A stretch of 64,000 bases of DNA from Strigamia acuminata (GCA_949358305.1 OX442314.1:8053060-8117059), one strand, 5' to 3'. Shown: positions 21,938 to 32,141, counted from the first letter of the stretch. Notes: a model not told the origin generated them from the letters alone. A program made the numbers and translations.

Positions 21938-23431
21938 TTGAATTTTTTTATGGCTCAAAAACCATTGAATATGATCGATCCAAAAGGAAATAATAAGCAG
22001 ACAAACTTAAATTTAAGTTCTGTACCACTTGGCGATCAAACAGAAAAGATTCCCGATCATTTTACTCTGTATTGTAATCGTCATGGACTGGATAAAACCA
22101 AGTTTAAAAATATAATCGAAGCTTCAGACTATGTAAAAGCTAGGAACTGGCGAGATCGTACCCAATCTCAATCTTCACATCAAGATCCAGTACGGAATCC
22201 ACAAACATACAGCCGAAACTTAGTGAATCAAGATTCTCATACTATGTTTCAAACATCCAGTAGGGGATCTAAGTTAGAAAAGTTTAAACCACCTAATTCG
22301 GTAGATAAGGGGGAAGAGAATTATAAACCTAATAATTCTCGTCCAGAGAGTTCGTTAACTAACCAGTCGGTTGTTCAGAACAAATTAAAACTCGTTTACA
22401 ATCGAGATCAGCTAATTTCAGTTCGATATGCTAATCCAGCTGAAGCACAACGATATGTGGCTAGCCTTAATCTGTCGATTAACCTACCGCTATCAAAAGA
22501 ATTGGGAACCGTAAACAAAAGTTTTGGGCCACCAATATCAACGCAAAGGAAAGATATTCGGACTCCAAACAAACATTTGCAGTCAAATAACGTACAACAA
22601 CGTGCCCGATCGCCGATCACAAACTCATGTTTGCGGACGTATGATTTGTCTACCAAGAAGAGTCCCCAGCCAAGACAATTCTACCTAACGCCCATTTCAA
22701 ATCGAAAAAAGGTCAAGCAAACTTTTCCCTTGAAAAAGTATTACCAACACGATAATGAGAATGATTTTAAACCTAAAAAAGAAAGTTTTTTGACTAACCC
22801 ACGGGAGATCCGGTATCAATTCGAACAGTATTGTAAACAATACCAGTTAAATTCAGCTGAATTTAAAAATATAAACGAAGCGCAACAATTCGTATTTCGA
22901 AATCAATACCGTAACCAACGACTAAAACCCGTCCCAGTCGTCAATCTGACGGAGATACAACAATTTGCGTCTGGAAAGCAACCCTGCAATATCCAGAATA
23001 ATTCATCTCAACGAGAGGAATTAAGAACTTCAAAAAAGCGTTTTCGGTCACCAAGTCCAGCTGGTGATGAAGAAACTTCAAGTACAAACCAACATGTTCA
23101 AAAACTGACTGAAAACCCAGGTTTCCAATCATCAGTTCCACGACTTAGAGTCAAATATAGATCCCCTCGTTTGTTGCGGGATTTCACAATTCCAAATATG
23201 GGTCCTTTCCACGTATGGTTTTCCAATGAGGGTCCCATTCATGTATGGTTTTCCAGAGATGACCTAAAACAAAAAGTTGGGTCGTCACGGTCATTTACAC
23301 TGCCAAGTGAGTACACTGTGTGTAACTGCCCAAAGAAAAAACGTCGAAAGAAATCAGTACAGCAGGCTGAGAGATCTCGGAAATTTGCAAATATGCGAGC
23401 TCAATATTTAGCAAAGAATCATGTTGATTAA
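21938..23431 (+). CDS. 497-codon ORF of unknown function, only ORF of the pol-less element
   Basis: Not recognised. The alternative start at 21950 (MAQKPLN) is equally likely. The product is basic and rich in Asn, Gln, Ser and Arg. It contains a repeated module: residues about 40-70 (YCNRHGLDKTKFKNIIEAS), about 291-323 (YCKQYQLNSAEFKNINEAQ) and a weaker copy at about 152-176. They share YC, FKNI, EA and a following aromatic-Val pattern. Near residue 425 a shorter duplication, GPFHVWFS then GPIHVWFS, follows. The C-terminus has CNCPKKKRRKK, a probable nuclear or nucleic-acid-binding patch. No signal peptide or membrane segment. An open frame of this length in a young non-autonomous element suggests selection. 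Confidence 0.7.
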   Translation: MNFFMAQKPLNMIDPKGNNKQTNLNLSSVPLGDQTEKIPDHFTLYCNRHGLDKTKFKNIIEASDYVKARNWRDRTQSQSSHQDPVRNPQTYSRNLVNQDSHTMFQTSSRGSKLEKFKPPNSVDKGEENYKPNNSRPESSLTNQSVVQNKLKLVYNRDQLISVRYANPAEAQRYVASLNLSINLPLSKELGTVNKSFGPPISTQRKDIRTPNKHLQSNNVQQRARSPITNSCLRTYDLSTKKSPQPRQFYLTPISNRKKVKQTFPLKKYYQHDNENDFKPKKESFLTNPREIRYQFEQYCKQYQLNSAEFKNINEAQQFVFRNQYRNQRLKPVPVVNLTEIQQFASGKQPCNIQNNSSQREELRTSKKRFRSPSPAGDEETSSTNQHVQKLTENPGFQSSVPRLRVKYRSPRLLRDFTIPNMGPFHVWFSNEGPIHVWFSRDDLKQKVGSSRSFTLPSEYTVCNCPKKKRRKKSVQQAERSRKFANMRAQYLAKNHVD

Positions 23432-24025
23432 CATGATATGATACACAAAGATTCCCCGATTATAGTGTAAACAGAAAATCCTCTTCTAAAAATCATGACC
23501 TCTCTTCTAAAGAAAAGGGGGACAAAATATAAAAGTTAGAATTAACAAAATTTTGAAAAGTAATGCTACATTATTAAGACAACTAGTTTAATTAAATTAG
23601 TCAATTGTACAAAGAATACCAAGTGACTCCGGTCATGACAATTAAGGGGGACAATTATGATTTCTTAATTGTCAACTCTTATCATCTAAAAGCTATTTAT
23701 TGTATATTTATAGCGATACATCTGACTAGGCATATGAAATAAATATTTTGTGATAACACAAATGATGATTTTATGTATGACGAAAGTTTCTTCAAAAAGA
23801 AGACTTGGAAATAAATTCTGGACTTGAATTTAGGCTATTAGAAAAGATTATTTCGGCAGAAAATCAGAACTTAGATAATTCAAGTTAGTTTATGTAAGCT
23901 CAAATTCGAAATTGGAAGTCACGGTATCTCCAAGATACATCAAGTCCGAAAATAGCATTTATGCTAATTAGGAGAATAACGAAAACTCTATAAAATTTTA
24001 TATAATTGTGTTATTAAGGGGGATG
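23432..24025 (+). other. 3' non-coding part of the pol-less element with repeated purine tracts
   Basis: No ORF. Contains AAAAGGGGGAC (23513-23523) and TTAAGGGGGAC (23642-23652). The purine tract next to the LTR is AAGGGGGATG (24016-24025). With two more in the interior this gives five copies of an AAGGGGGA core, of which only the last abuts an LTR. Confidence 0.7.
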
Positions 24026-25924
24026 TGTGACGGTTTACAATGGCTATAAATGCCTATTTTCTTAGAAAGAAGCGCTGTTGCGCCATTATCATGATATCTC
24101 GAAGATATTCTGTGTAAAACTGATAAATGTCTGGAATAAAGTTATTTATGATGTTTCAAATACAAAGATGTTCGTTTATTAAGAATAAACACTCATTCCT
24201 ACTTGATATCAAAGGATTCCGGCCGAATCACGAAGAGTCGTCTGCTAAAACCGCATTTGTCAATGCGCAATGTTGCCACAAGATGGCGCGATTACGATTT
24301 AGCGGCAAATTCAAGATATGAATATAAAACATGTAAATAAATATAAAACTATATTTACTAGAATGAAACGAAGCTTTGTGAACATTAATATAAAGATATA
24401 TTAATGTCTTGTGATGTTAAATACAATGTAACTTCCATTTTCTGCGGGACAGGACATTTGGTGATCAATCGATCAACCAATAGATCTGATTGGTGGATCC
24501 ATTTCCGGTCCTGGGTATCCAGTTCCGGTTGTGGTGAGAATTAGCACATTGTTCCTCCGTATCCACTTCCGGTGATACGGGATTGGAGGGATTCGTGGAA
24601 CCCATGTTCCAATTGGATAACTGGATTAATCCTTAATCCAGTCAGGTTATATAAACCCAAACAACCGGCCATTCTGCAGCTCTGTTTGATTATTTCTGTT
24701 TGGTATTGTTACTTAAGAAGTATGATTCGTTGTTCACGTAAAAAACCTTTTGGTTCTTTGTTGATTTATTCGCAAAGAACCGTTGCATGATTCTACAGAA
24801 TCATGCCACCGCCGGCAATTGAAGTCGAAGTGCTGGGATTATTATGTTGCATAAATGTTACAGTCTACGGTTGCGACGCCGAAGGAGAACCCGCCGTTGT
24901 GCAATTCAGTATCCTCCGGACAGGACCAAGTTGTCTTTTTCGGTATGAACGTATTCCGTTACCACGAGTAGCATCGGTATTGTTGAGAATCGGTTCCTTC
25001 ACCTGATGGTGCCAAAGCAGTCTGTTTTACAGTAACCACGAGTAGCACCAAGTGTTTGGCAAGCTGATTCTCATGGTATTCGATGCCAAAGCAGTCGGTC
25101 TATTATTAGTACCGCGAGAGATAAAACTGCTGTGCGGAGCCGCGAGCTATCGACCCCTGTGTACGTGGTACCGTCAACCACTCGATGGACGACCGTGCTG
25201 CGACGCCGGGGACGCTTGATACCGTTCTGCATGGCAAGGCGTATATTCTAATCGATGGCAATTGTGTGTTGCGACGGGAAGCTTAATCTTCATTTTATTT
25301 ATAACAGAAAAACTTAAACTCGACAACCAGTTGGACCAAAATCAAGTCAGAAGACTTAATCTCATATTGAACTCAATATAACCGATAAGTTGACGACAAC
25401 TTATTCCCGAAATATCTAAATAAGAATTCACAACGATATGAATTAAATATAATTCATAAGCGGAATATTGATAAGTAAATGAATACATTTACTTACACCA
25501 ATATCCTCCCAAAGTTGTGGCGGTGCAGACAAAGTCAACCGCAATGCTCAGATCATTCGATTTATCGACGTGCGATAATTTACACAGCGAACCAAGGAAA
25601 CCAGCGAAGCCATATCGGACTCCAGGACACAGCCATCCGGCTTAGATGACATCTGTAAACCAGGTCGAGCGATGGGGAAACCGCTCCCTTATCCCAGACA
25701 CGTAATGATATTATTTTAGGACCAATTGGCCTATGCTTTGTATAGTTTAATAGTCAGTTAACTTGCCAAATGTTGGCATTAGTCTTATGTATAATTTAGC
25801 TCACTGCATATTGTTTGCCAACAATAAATTGTCTTGTATTTATCTCGTATTGTATTCACTGTTATTTATCGCGATCTCTTCCCGGTACCATTGTTAAATG
25901 GGAGTTGTGGTCGTCACCGTCACA
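24026..25924 (+). repeat. 3' LTR (1899 bp) of the pol-less element
   Basis: Same length as the 5' LTR and apparently identical. It is followed by CACT, the target duplication, after which Gypsy-1 LTR sequence resumes. Confidence 0.93.
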
Positions 25925-26690
25925 CACTATGATTGAAGAGTCGTTCCCCCCCGAGTTGGCTCCACCTCCCCATGGCAGGTGTGTGCCCCGAGGGGGAGGA
26001 AGCGGCTGGTGGTCAGCCCCCATTGGTTGATCGCCGGCCCTTCACCCCACTGCATAAAAGGCTGTGTTTCCCGCCTAAAGTAAGAACTTACACAAACGAC
26101 ACCAAGAACACAGCAACTACCTCACCGTCAGGCCAACTTCAACTACAAGTTAGGATTGATCGAGGATCGCTGAGTAAAGTGCAAACTGTAACTCTCACGA
26201 AGTCACTTGCGAGCTATTCCTGCGAAAGCACGAGAATAGCCCTTGTGAAATCACCCAGAATAATCGCCCAGACGATTATTCGCCGAAGTAAGTGTCCGAG
26301 TGCTTTGTAGGGAACCCCAAAGTTCCTAGACGAGGCCTCTGCGACGCTAAACCAAACCCTAGACAACAGGCACGGATAGAAGACTCGAGAGAGCATTCCA
26401 CCGCGTCCGTGAAGACGAATCCGTGACGAATTAACGACAACTCGAGACGCCGCCTTTGTTCCGCCGACCACGCGGAATCGACGACGCCATCTTGAGAAAT
26501 CCTTTGTTCGACGCTGACCACGTCGACTCTAGAATTATTACTGAGTGTATTTTAAAGGCATAAAGCCTGGTGAATAAATTACCTGTTTATTTACATACAT
26601 TTAGTATTCATTTGGGTATTTGCATAATTGATCACAGGTAAAGTATTACACGTTAGCGCTATTTAAACCTATACAAAGTAGGACGCGACA

Positions 26691-27036
26691 ATTGGAACAA
26701 AAATAATAGTAGAAATGTATACCATAATTTGGGACAGAGGAATTTGTATACGGTAGTTTAATGAATTATATTAATTTGGTCATTTGTCGACCTTGAATTT
26801 ATATAACTTTATTCATACAAATAAATGGCAAATTCTAATATTAAATATATAAATTCTAATATTAAATATATAAATTCTAATGTTAAATATATAAATTCTA
26901 ATGTTAAATATATAAATACTTTATTGCTTTCAATATCCTTTTCTCGAATTGAAACATTAAAATTAATAGCGTCTAATAAACCCAACTGAATGCAATTAAT
27001 TAGAGATCCGTTCAGATATGGCCATTAACAAATGTG
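26691..27036. other. AT-rich flank with a 21-bp tandem repeat
   Basis: Non-coding DNA between the Gypsy-1 LTR end and the peptide gene promoter. Four near-identical 21-base units (AAATTCTAATATTAAATATAT) span 26830-26913; the last two differ by one base (ATGTT). I see nothing else here. Confidence 0.8.
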
Positions 27037-27044
27037 TATATAAA
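27037..27044 (+). promoter_or_regulatory. TATA box of the secreted peptide gene
   Basis: TATATAAA lies 91 bases upstream of the peptide ATG. A start site is expected near 27068-27090, where CGTCACTCTGCAGTG resembles an arthropod initiator. Confidence 0.6.
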
Positions 27045-27134
27045 TGTACGGCTGCATCGCCATCGCCACCACAAGATCTTCCTTCCGTCACTCTGCAGTG
27101 AACTTATTTCTCCTGCTCGTTCCATCAGTCAAAA

Positions 27135-27360
27135 ATGAAATATTTAATCTTCTTGCTTTTTCTTATTCTGTCGTACTCGTGCATAGGTAAGTTGTGTTTT
27201 ACACAAAAGTAATTAATTCATTAGTGAACATAACCCTGTTTTAATTTGATTAGCAATGTCGGATGACAGCTGCGAGATCGAAGGATGCAATCGTTATTGC
27301 AAAAGGTCACGCAACAGCGCAGGTCGTTGTCTCACGAACGGTGCGTGCGAATGTGGTTAA
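27135..27360 (+). CDS. Secreted six-cysteine (CS-alpha-beta type) peptide precursor, 52 aa
   Basis: Exon 1 is 27135-27186 (donor G|GTAAGT) and exon 2 is 27254-27360 (acceptor TGATTAG). The phase-1 join gives 52 residues. Residues 1-18 are a hydrophobic signal peptide. The mature part has six cysteines spaced C-x4-C-x3-C-x9-C-x5-C-x1-C. That matches the CxxxC plus CxC pattern of cysteine-stabilised alpha/beta peptides, a fold shared by arthropod defensins and scorpion-type toxins. An antimicrobial defensin-like role is my first guess; a venom peptide cannot be excluded. Oddly, the frame stays open for 21 codons after the stop and includes three more cysteines, so the gene may have been shortened by a nonsense change. 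AATAAA-like signals follow near 27438. I place the start at the first ATG after the TATA box. Confidence 0.8.
27187..27253 (+). other. Intron of the secreted peptide gene
   Basis: 67 bases, GTAAGT...GATTAG. It separates the signal peptide from the mature region, a usual place for introns in small secreted peptide genes. Confidence 0.8.
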
Positions 27361-27519
27361 TGTGGAAAGGGCCGAAAGTGTTGGCTGATCCTGGGTGACC
27401 AAAATGTAGCCTGTAAAAGGAAATAATGTAAAACGATAAAATAAAAAATATTCAAAATAAAATGAAAAAACGTTTATATTTATTTTATTGGAATGTAACA
27501 TTCCCTAACTTGATCCTTT

Positions 27520-27685
27520 GCTTTAAAACTAACTTGAAACGTGTTTAAAACGACCGTTTTTGTTTAGCACCTAATTTAAACAAACCGCAAAAGCTAGTTT
27601 AGCTTTAAAACTTGTTTAAAACTATCTTTTTTGGTTTAAAACCAAATTGAAACAAGTTTTAAACGATAGTTTTAAGTAAAACCAA
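27520..27685. repeat. AAAACGACCG-type minisatellite, segment 1
   Basis: Imperfect units built from AAAACGACCGTTTTTGTTT, AACCTAATTAAAAC, GCAAAAGCTAGTTTAGC and AAACAAGTTTTAAACGAT. The same units recur at 34833-35142, 51452-51658, 52150-52556 and within 54450-55750. The core AAAACGATCGTTTT is palindromic. Segments 1-4 were probably one array before the insertions between them. Confidence 0.85.
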
Positions 27686-28059
27686 CACTGTAAAAAAAAT
27701 TAGATTTTCGTCGATAAAATATTTTGGAAATATAACTAAAATGCGATATTTCCAAACCCGAAAGTTATATATTCCAAATTGTACAAACATCAAATTTCCA
27801 ATGACTTTCCAACACTGAATGCAACCGTTTCCAAACTACTTTTCATAGCATGATATATTAAATTTCCAAACAGTAAAACACATATTTCTCAACTAGTAAA
27901 GTTAAGATTTCTAAATGTAAAATATGAGTTTCCCATCAGTAAATAACAACTTTCCAAATATAAAATTTGATATTTCTTTTTTAATAAAAATTCTAAATTA
28001 GTTAAATCTCAAAATAAATCTCGTAAAAATAAATCCCTAGAAATTTCCATAAAAATTCA

Positions 28060-28270
28060 ATACATCCTGAATCCTGAATCCTGAATTCATTCCTGAATCC
28101 TGAATCCTGAATTTGTTTCTGAATGCTAAATCCTGAATTTGTTCCTGAATGCTAAATCCTGAATTTGTTCCTGAATCCTGAATCCTGAATCCTGAATCCA
28201 TTCCTGAATCATAAATTCTAAATCCAGAATTTATTCCTGAATAAATTTATAAATCTTGAATCCTGAATTC
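28060..28270. repeat. CCTGAAT microsatellite/minisatellite
   Basis: Degenerate array of CCTGAAT and CCTGAATTTGTT units inside the left arm of the CACTG element. No coding content. Confidence 0.85.
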
Positions 28271-28605
28271 ATAAACCAAGGCTATAATCATAGCCTAATA
28301 CAAAAAATGAGCAAAATCAACTGAAGGCAGTGATTAAAACTTGCATTGATATGATGGTGTAACAAATTCTAGAATCAAATTAAAATGTTACACTACAAAA
28401 TTTGTGTCAACTTTTTAATTTATCCAACTCTAACAATAATAATCTAATTATTTGTTGAAGTAGAAATGATAAAACCAATCCCATATTTAATAAATATAAA
28501 TTTTGAATTAGTTTTGAATTATGTTCGCCATCTGGTGATAAACCCATAAATTTTAAAAGCTGGAAACATAGGAAATTTAGTCATTAACTTTTAGGCTTGT
28601 GAAAT

Positions 28606-28801
28606 TGTTGTATTCGTTATGTATTTCCAATTAAGCATTCAATAATGCTACAAGACACATGAGTGATTACTAATTGTTTCAAGGATCACCATGGTGATGT
28701 TGTGTGAATTCCAGAATGTATGAGTTTTAGCCGAGTGAATAAACATGTGTGTTTGTGTACGATTGAGACAGTTTCTGGAGTATTTATGTTAGGACGTAAC
28801 A
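28606..28801 (+). repeat. Gypsy-3 5' LTR
   Basis: 196 bp, TGTTGTATTC...CGTAACA. Contains AATAAA (28739-28744). Confidence 0.93.
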
Positions 28802-28820
28802 GTGGTATCCACGATGGGAT

Positions 28821-31800
28821 TTGGTGTGGACAATTTTCCTGTGCTGGTTGGCGTGTGTTTTAGCGAGGTCGTTCGTGTCGATTTCGAATTTCGCGTGTGG
28901 CGAAACAGAGAGGCGCAACCGTGAGTTTTGGTCGTGTTTACCTTTTAATGAGACGTTTTATGTTTGCATTGACGACGTGCGACATCGAAATGGCGTTTTG
29001 ACGGGGAATCTGAGAGTGTTGCCCACGTCGGGTTCGATTTGTGTTGAGCTGAGCGGATCGAGGAGCGACCGTGAGTCGTCGCCGTTTACGTTTGATTATA
29101 CCGAGGTTTTTGAAGGAATTAAAGACGAGAGATTCGGATCCAGTGGGCGAATTGAGTTAGAGACGTTGTCGACGTTCGTCGATCGTATTGAGGCCTATTT
29201 GAGTGAGTGGACTAATCAGCCAGAAATAATGGCACAAGTGACGTTGGGAAGCATCCCGCCGTTTACAGGGTCGAGCCTGAACGAGTGGAAGAGCTGGCGG
29301 GAGACCTTCGCCCAATTCGTAATTTTGAATGATGTGTTAGCGCCAAAGCAGGTGCCATTGTTGTTAACAGTCATCGGCATCCCCATGTATGAGAAAATTA
29401 AACGATGGACCCACCCAAAGGAGGTGACTAAAATGGATTTGACAGAGATTTTGGGTGTTGTGGACACTTTTTATGACTCCATCAACACACCTTATATGGC
29501 CAAACAAAAATTTGGAGCAAGGAAGCGATTAGAAGGTGAAACCGTGGAAAAATACATCGCCACGTTGAGGATCATGTCCGAAAAGTGTGGTTTTGCGACG
29601 AAGGCCGAATCGGACAATGCCATCGTAGACCAGTTAGTCCGAGGCGTAGGAAATTCGTTTTTGGTGAGGGAAATCCTCTTGAACATGCCAATGACAGTGG
29701 ACGCGGCGACAAAACGAGCTGTGGCGCACGAGATGGCGCACATCGCTATGGTCGGAACTGAGGAGCCATTGCCGCTTACAGAGGTGGACAAAGGCGCCAC
29801 GACATCAGCAGTAATGCAGGTGTCCACGGGGAGAGGACGTGGTGGATGGAGGGGACGTGGGAGAGCTTTCCAGCAGGCGTTCCCCGGTACTGCAGGTGCG
29901 GGGCCGAGCGTTCAGACGAGGGGATCTTCACAGCGACCTTGGCGCGGGCGTCAAGGATTTGCGAGGGGACAGGCCGGCCCACCGGTAACTAGGGACGGCA
30001 GGCCAGTCCAATGCTTTCGCTGCGGAGGTCCGCATTTTGTTAGGGATTGTCCCTATGAGCCTTTGGCACCCATAACCACTCAACAGCAAGCAGCGGGGAC
30101 ACGCCCGGTGGCCGACTGGAGGAAGAAAAGCGACAATCAAGTTTTGACTGCCTCACTTCCCCCGACTTTTCCGTTGGACACTGACCTCGGGTATTGTGGC
30201 GCGGATTCAGAAGATAAATGGAAACAGCGAAATGTGCCAATTAACGTCATCCAGGAACAAGAGGAAGATTTTGCGTTGTTCCAATTGGCAGCTGCGAGGT
30301 CGCGTTCGCCACCGCTGATAGTGCGCGTGACTTTGAACTTATTAAATTTTAATTTGTGGTTGGATACAGGGAGCGAGCTGTCAGTGCTGAATGTAAAGGA
30401 TTGCGATGTTTTATTGGCAAAAGGTTTATTGTTAAGGCGGGAAATTAAACCGACCGGGTTGAAACTTTTTGCTTACCAGAAACATCCTATTAGGACCTTG
30501 GGACGAGTTGCTCTCACGACAACGGTCGGCGGGATGACTGAAATAATTGATTTTGTGGTTGTTGATAGGAGCGGTCCGAGTTTGATAGGCAGAGACATAG
30601 TTGAAAAATTTGGATGGTTTAACATTTCATCTGCTTTGATTTCAGGTGGCCCGAGTTTAGATTTGACTGCAGCCCGGAGCGGAGGAGGACAGTGGCCGGG
30701 TGCATTTAAAGACGCCGGTCAGCGGTCGGTGGGTCAAGTGGAGACGTCAGCCCCTCATGTGCCACCCGTGTCAACGGAGGTTTTATTGGCCCAATTATTG
30801 GCAAAGTTCGAGCACGTTTTTGGGGAGGAATTAGGCACATACAAGGGCGAGCCTATAGAGTTGGTATTAAAAAAAGACGCCGTCCTTAAATTCTACCGCC
30901 CTAGACCAATCCCGTTGCCGCTCCGGGGGGCAGTCGACCGTGAGATAGATCGTTTGGTGGGCCAGGGGGTTTTTCAACCAATTCCGTTTTCAGCTTGGGG
31001 GACCCCACTGGTCACTGTGGCTAAAAAAGATGGGGGGGTTCGGCTTTGCGGCGACTATAGGTCGACCGTGAACAGCAGTTTGCAGCCGGACCCCTACCCC
31101 CTACCAAAGATTGCCGAGTTGTTGGCATCCATAGGTCGTGCAAAAATTTTTAGCACTCTTCACCTGCGCCAGGCCTACTTCCAGGTCCCATTATCCCAGC
31201 GGTCGGCGGTCATTGCGGCGGTTAATACGCCGAAAGGTCTTATGGCCGTGACGCGGTTACCGTTTGGGACGATGCCGTCCGCTGGAGTTTTCCAGCGGAT
31301 CATCATCACCGTGTTGGATGGGGTCCCCAGAATATTCGTCTATTTGGACGATATTCTGGTGGCTACCTGGACTTTACAAGAGCATTTTGAGGTGTTGGGT
31401 CTTATTTTCGCTCGCTTATCCAATAAGGGTTTACGGTTGGCGAGGGAAAAGTGTTTGTTCTGTAAAGAGGCTTTAACCTTTTTGGGCTTTCAGATCAGTT
31501 CAAGGGGCATTGAACCAATGGTGTCAAAGGTAGAGGCAGTGACCGCGATCCCGCCACCAACTGACGTGAAACAACTACGCACTTTCCTTGGAATTGTTGC
31601 GTTCTACTCAGTATTTATACAGCGATTGGCCGAAAAAGCTGCGCCTCTTTACGAGTTGTTATGCGCCCAGACCGAGTGGACATGGACTGACCGCCGCCAG
31701 CGCGCTTTCGAGTGCATCAAGCGAGCGTTGACGGCGGCGCCAGTGCTGACTTATTACGACTTGCATCGCCCGTTGGTGGTTGCAACGGACGCTTCTTCTT

Positions 31801-32141
31801 ACGGAGTCGGCGCAGTGCTGGCCCACTCGGATGACACGGATAGGGAGTTCCCAGTGGCTTATGCCTCTCGCTCCCTTAGCCGGGCGGAATTGAATTACGC
31901 CCATATTGACAAGGAGGGGTTGGCGATAATTTTCGCAATCAAAAAGTTTCATATCTACCTCCTTGGACGTCATTTCGTGATTTACACAGATCACAAACCA
32001 CTCTTGGGCATCCTGGGATCCGATCGACCAATTCCAGTTGTGGTCAGCCCCAGGATGCTCCGGTGGGCTCTAATTTTGTCCGCATACGACTACGAGCTCC
32101 GCTATAGGAAGGGAGAGTTTAATATAACGCGGATGTTTTGA
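28821..32141 (+). CDS. gag-pol: Gypsy-3 Gag, protease, reverse transcriptase and RNase H
   Basis: Single frame joining Gag and the first part of Pol. The first ATG (28821) lies just after the primer site, giving a hydrophobic, signal-like start that looks odd for Gag. The ATG at 29229 (MAQVTLGSIPPFTG) is the more Gag-like alternative. A glycine/arginine-rich stretch precedes the CCHC knuckle CFRCGGPHFVRDC (about residue 397). Protease LWLDTGSELS (about 513), reverse transcriptase with RLCGDYR and YLDD (about 841), RNase H (ATDASSYG, about 989, and YTDHKPL). It ends after RKGEFNI, where related elements read on into an ADxLSR motif. One lost base puts that motif in the -1 frame. Note LHLRQAY where LDLxxAY is usual: the first RT catalytic aspartate is replaced by His. 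Confidence 0.9.
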   Translation: MVWTIFLCWLACVLARSFVSISNFACGETERRNREFWSCLPFNETFYVCIDDVRHRNGVLTGNLRVLPTSGSICVELSGSRSDRESSPFTFDYTEVFEGIKDERFGSSGRIELETLSTFVDRIEAYLSEWTNQPEIMAQVTLGSIPPFTGSSLNEWKSWRETFAQFVILNDVLAPKQVPLLLTVIGIPMYEKIKRWTHPKEVTKMDLTEILGVVDTFYDSINTPYMAKQKFGARKRLEGETVEKYIATLRIMSEKCGFATKAESDNAIVDQLVRGVGNSFLVREILLNMPMTVDAATKRAVAHEMAHIAMVGTEEPLPLTEVDKGATTSAVMQVSTGRGRGGWRGRGRAFQQAFPGTAGAGPSVQTRGSSQRPWRGRQGFARGQAGPPVTRDGRPVQCFRCGGPHFVRDCPYEPLAPITTQQQAAGTRPVADWRKKSDNQVLTASLPPTFPLDTDLGYCGADSEDKWKQRNVPINVIQEQEEDFALFQLAAARSRSPPLIVRVTLNLLNFNLWLDTGSELSVLNVKDCDVLLAKGLLLRREIKPTGLKLFAYQKHPIRTLGRVALTTTVGGMTEIIDFVVVDRSGPSLIGRDIVEKFGWFNISSALISGGPSLDLTAARSGGGQWPGAFKDAGQRSVGQVETSAPHVPPVSTEVLLAQLLAKFEHVFGEELGTYKGEPIELVLKKDAVLKFYRPRPIPLPLRGAVDREIDRLVGQGVFQPIPFSAWGTPLVTVAKKDGGVRLCGDYRSTVNSSLQPDPYPLPKIAELLASIGRAKIFSTLHLRQAYFQVPLSQRSAVIAAVNTPKGLMAVTRLPFGTMPSAGVFQRIIITVLDGVPRIFVYLDDILVATWTLQEHFEVLGLIFARLSNKGLRLAREKCLFCKEALTFLGFQISSRGIEPMVSKVEAVTAIPPPTDVKQLRTFLGIVAFYSVFIQRLAEKAAPLYELLCAQTEWTWTDRRQRAFECIKRALTAAPVLTYYDLHRPLVVATDASSYGVGAVLAHSDDTDREFPVAYASRSLSRAELNYAHIDKEGLAIIFAIKKFHIYLLGRHFVIYTDHKPLLGILGSDRPIPVVVSPRMLRWALILSAYDYELRYRKGEFNITRMF

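Larger units (their letters stand above)
16292..25924 (+). mobile_element. Non-autonomous LTR retrotransposon with 1.9-kb LTRs and no gag/pol
   Basis: Two 1899-bp LTRs (16292-18190 and 24026-25924, constant offset 7734) with ends TGTGACGG...CCGTCACA, flanked by the four-base duplication CACT (16288-16291 and 25925-25928). It has a tRNA-Gln primer site and a purine tract AAGGGGGATG at the 3' LTR. The 5.8-kb interior encodes no protease, reverse transcriptase or integrase, only one 497-codon ORF just upstream of the 3' LTR. The architecture is LARD-like, but with a preserved ORF. LTRs appear identical, so it moved recently, presumably using enzymes from a relative. The LTR termini resemble those of Gypsy-2. 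Confidence 0.93.
1..26690 (+). mobile_element. Gypsy-1: Ty3/Gypsy LTR retrotransposon, 5' end outside the window
   Basis: Gag with a CCHC knuckle, then protease, reverse transcriptase, RNase H and integrase in Gypsy order, then an extra spliced ORF3, a polypurine tract (GGAGGAGGGACG, 16221-16232) and a 3' LTR. The 5' LTR lies left of the window, so no LTR comparison or target-site duplication is possible. Two later insertions interrupt it: Copia-1 inside ORF3 (6880-14034) and a pol-less LTR element inside the 3' LTR (16292-25924). Without them the visible part is about 9.9 kb. I place the 3' end at 26690 because the LTR begins TGTGG and the sequence there reads CGCGACA, giving TG...CA ends. 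That end is an inference. Confidence 0.85.
16233..26690 (+). repeat. Gypsy-1 3' LTR, split by the pol-less LTR element
   Basis: The LTR runs 16233-16291, is interrupted, and resumes at 25929 after the duplicated CACT, ending near 26690: about 821 bp in total. The second part has a TATA-like GCATAAAAGG (about 26053) and a polyadenylation-type AATAAA (about 26572), in the expected U3-R-U5 order. The other LTR is outside the window, so the end is provisional. Confidence 0.7.

Noticed and set aside
28821-28900. Signal peptide at the start of the Gypsy-3 polyprotein
   Set aside because: Gag needs no secretion signal; a downstream ATG (29229) starts a normal Gag, so the hydrophobic stretch is probably untranslated leader.
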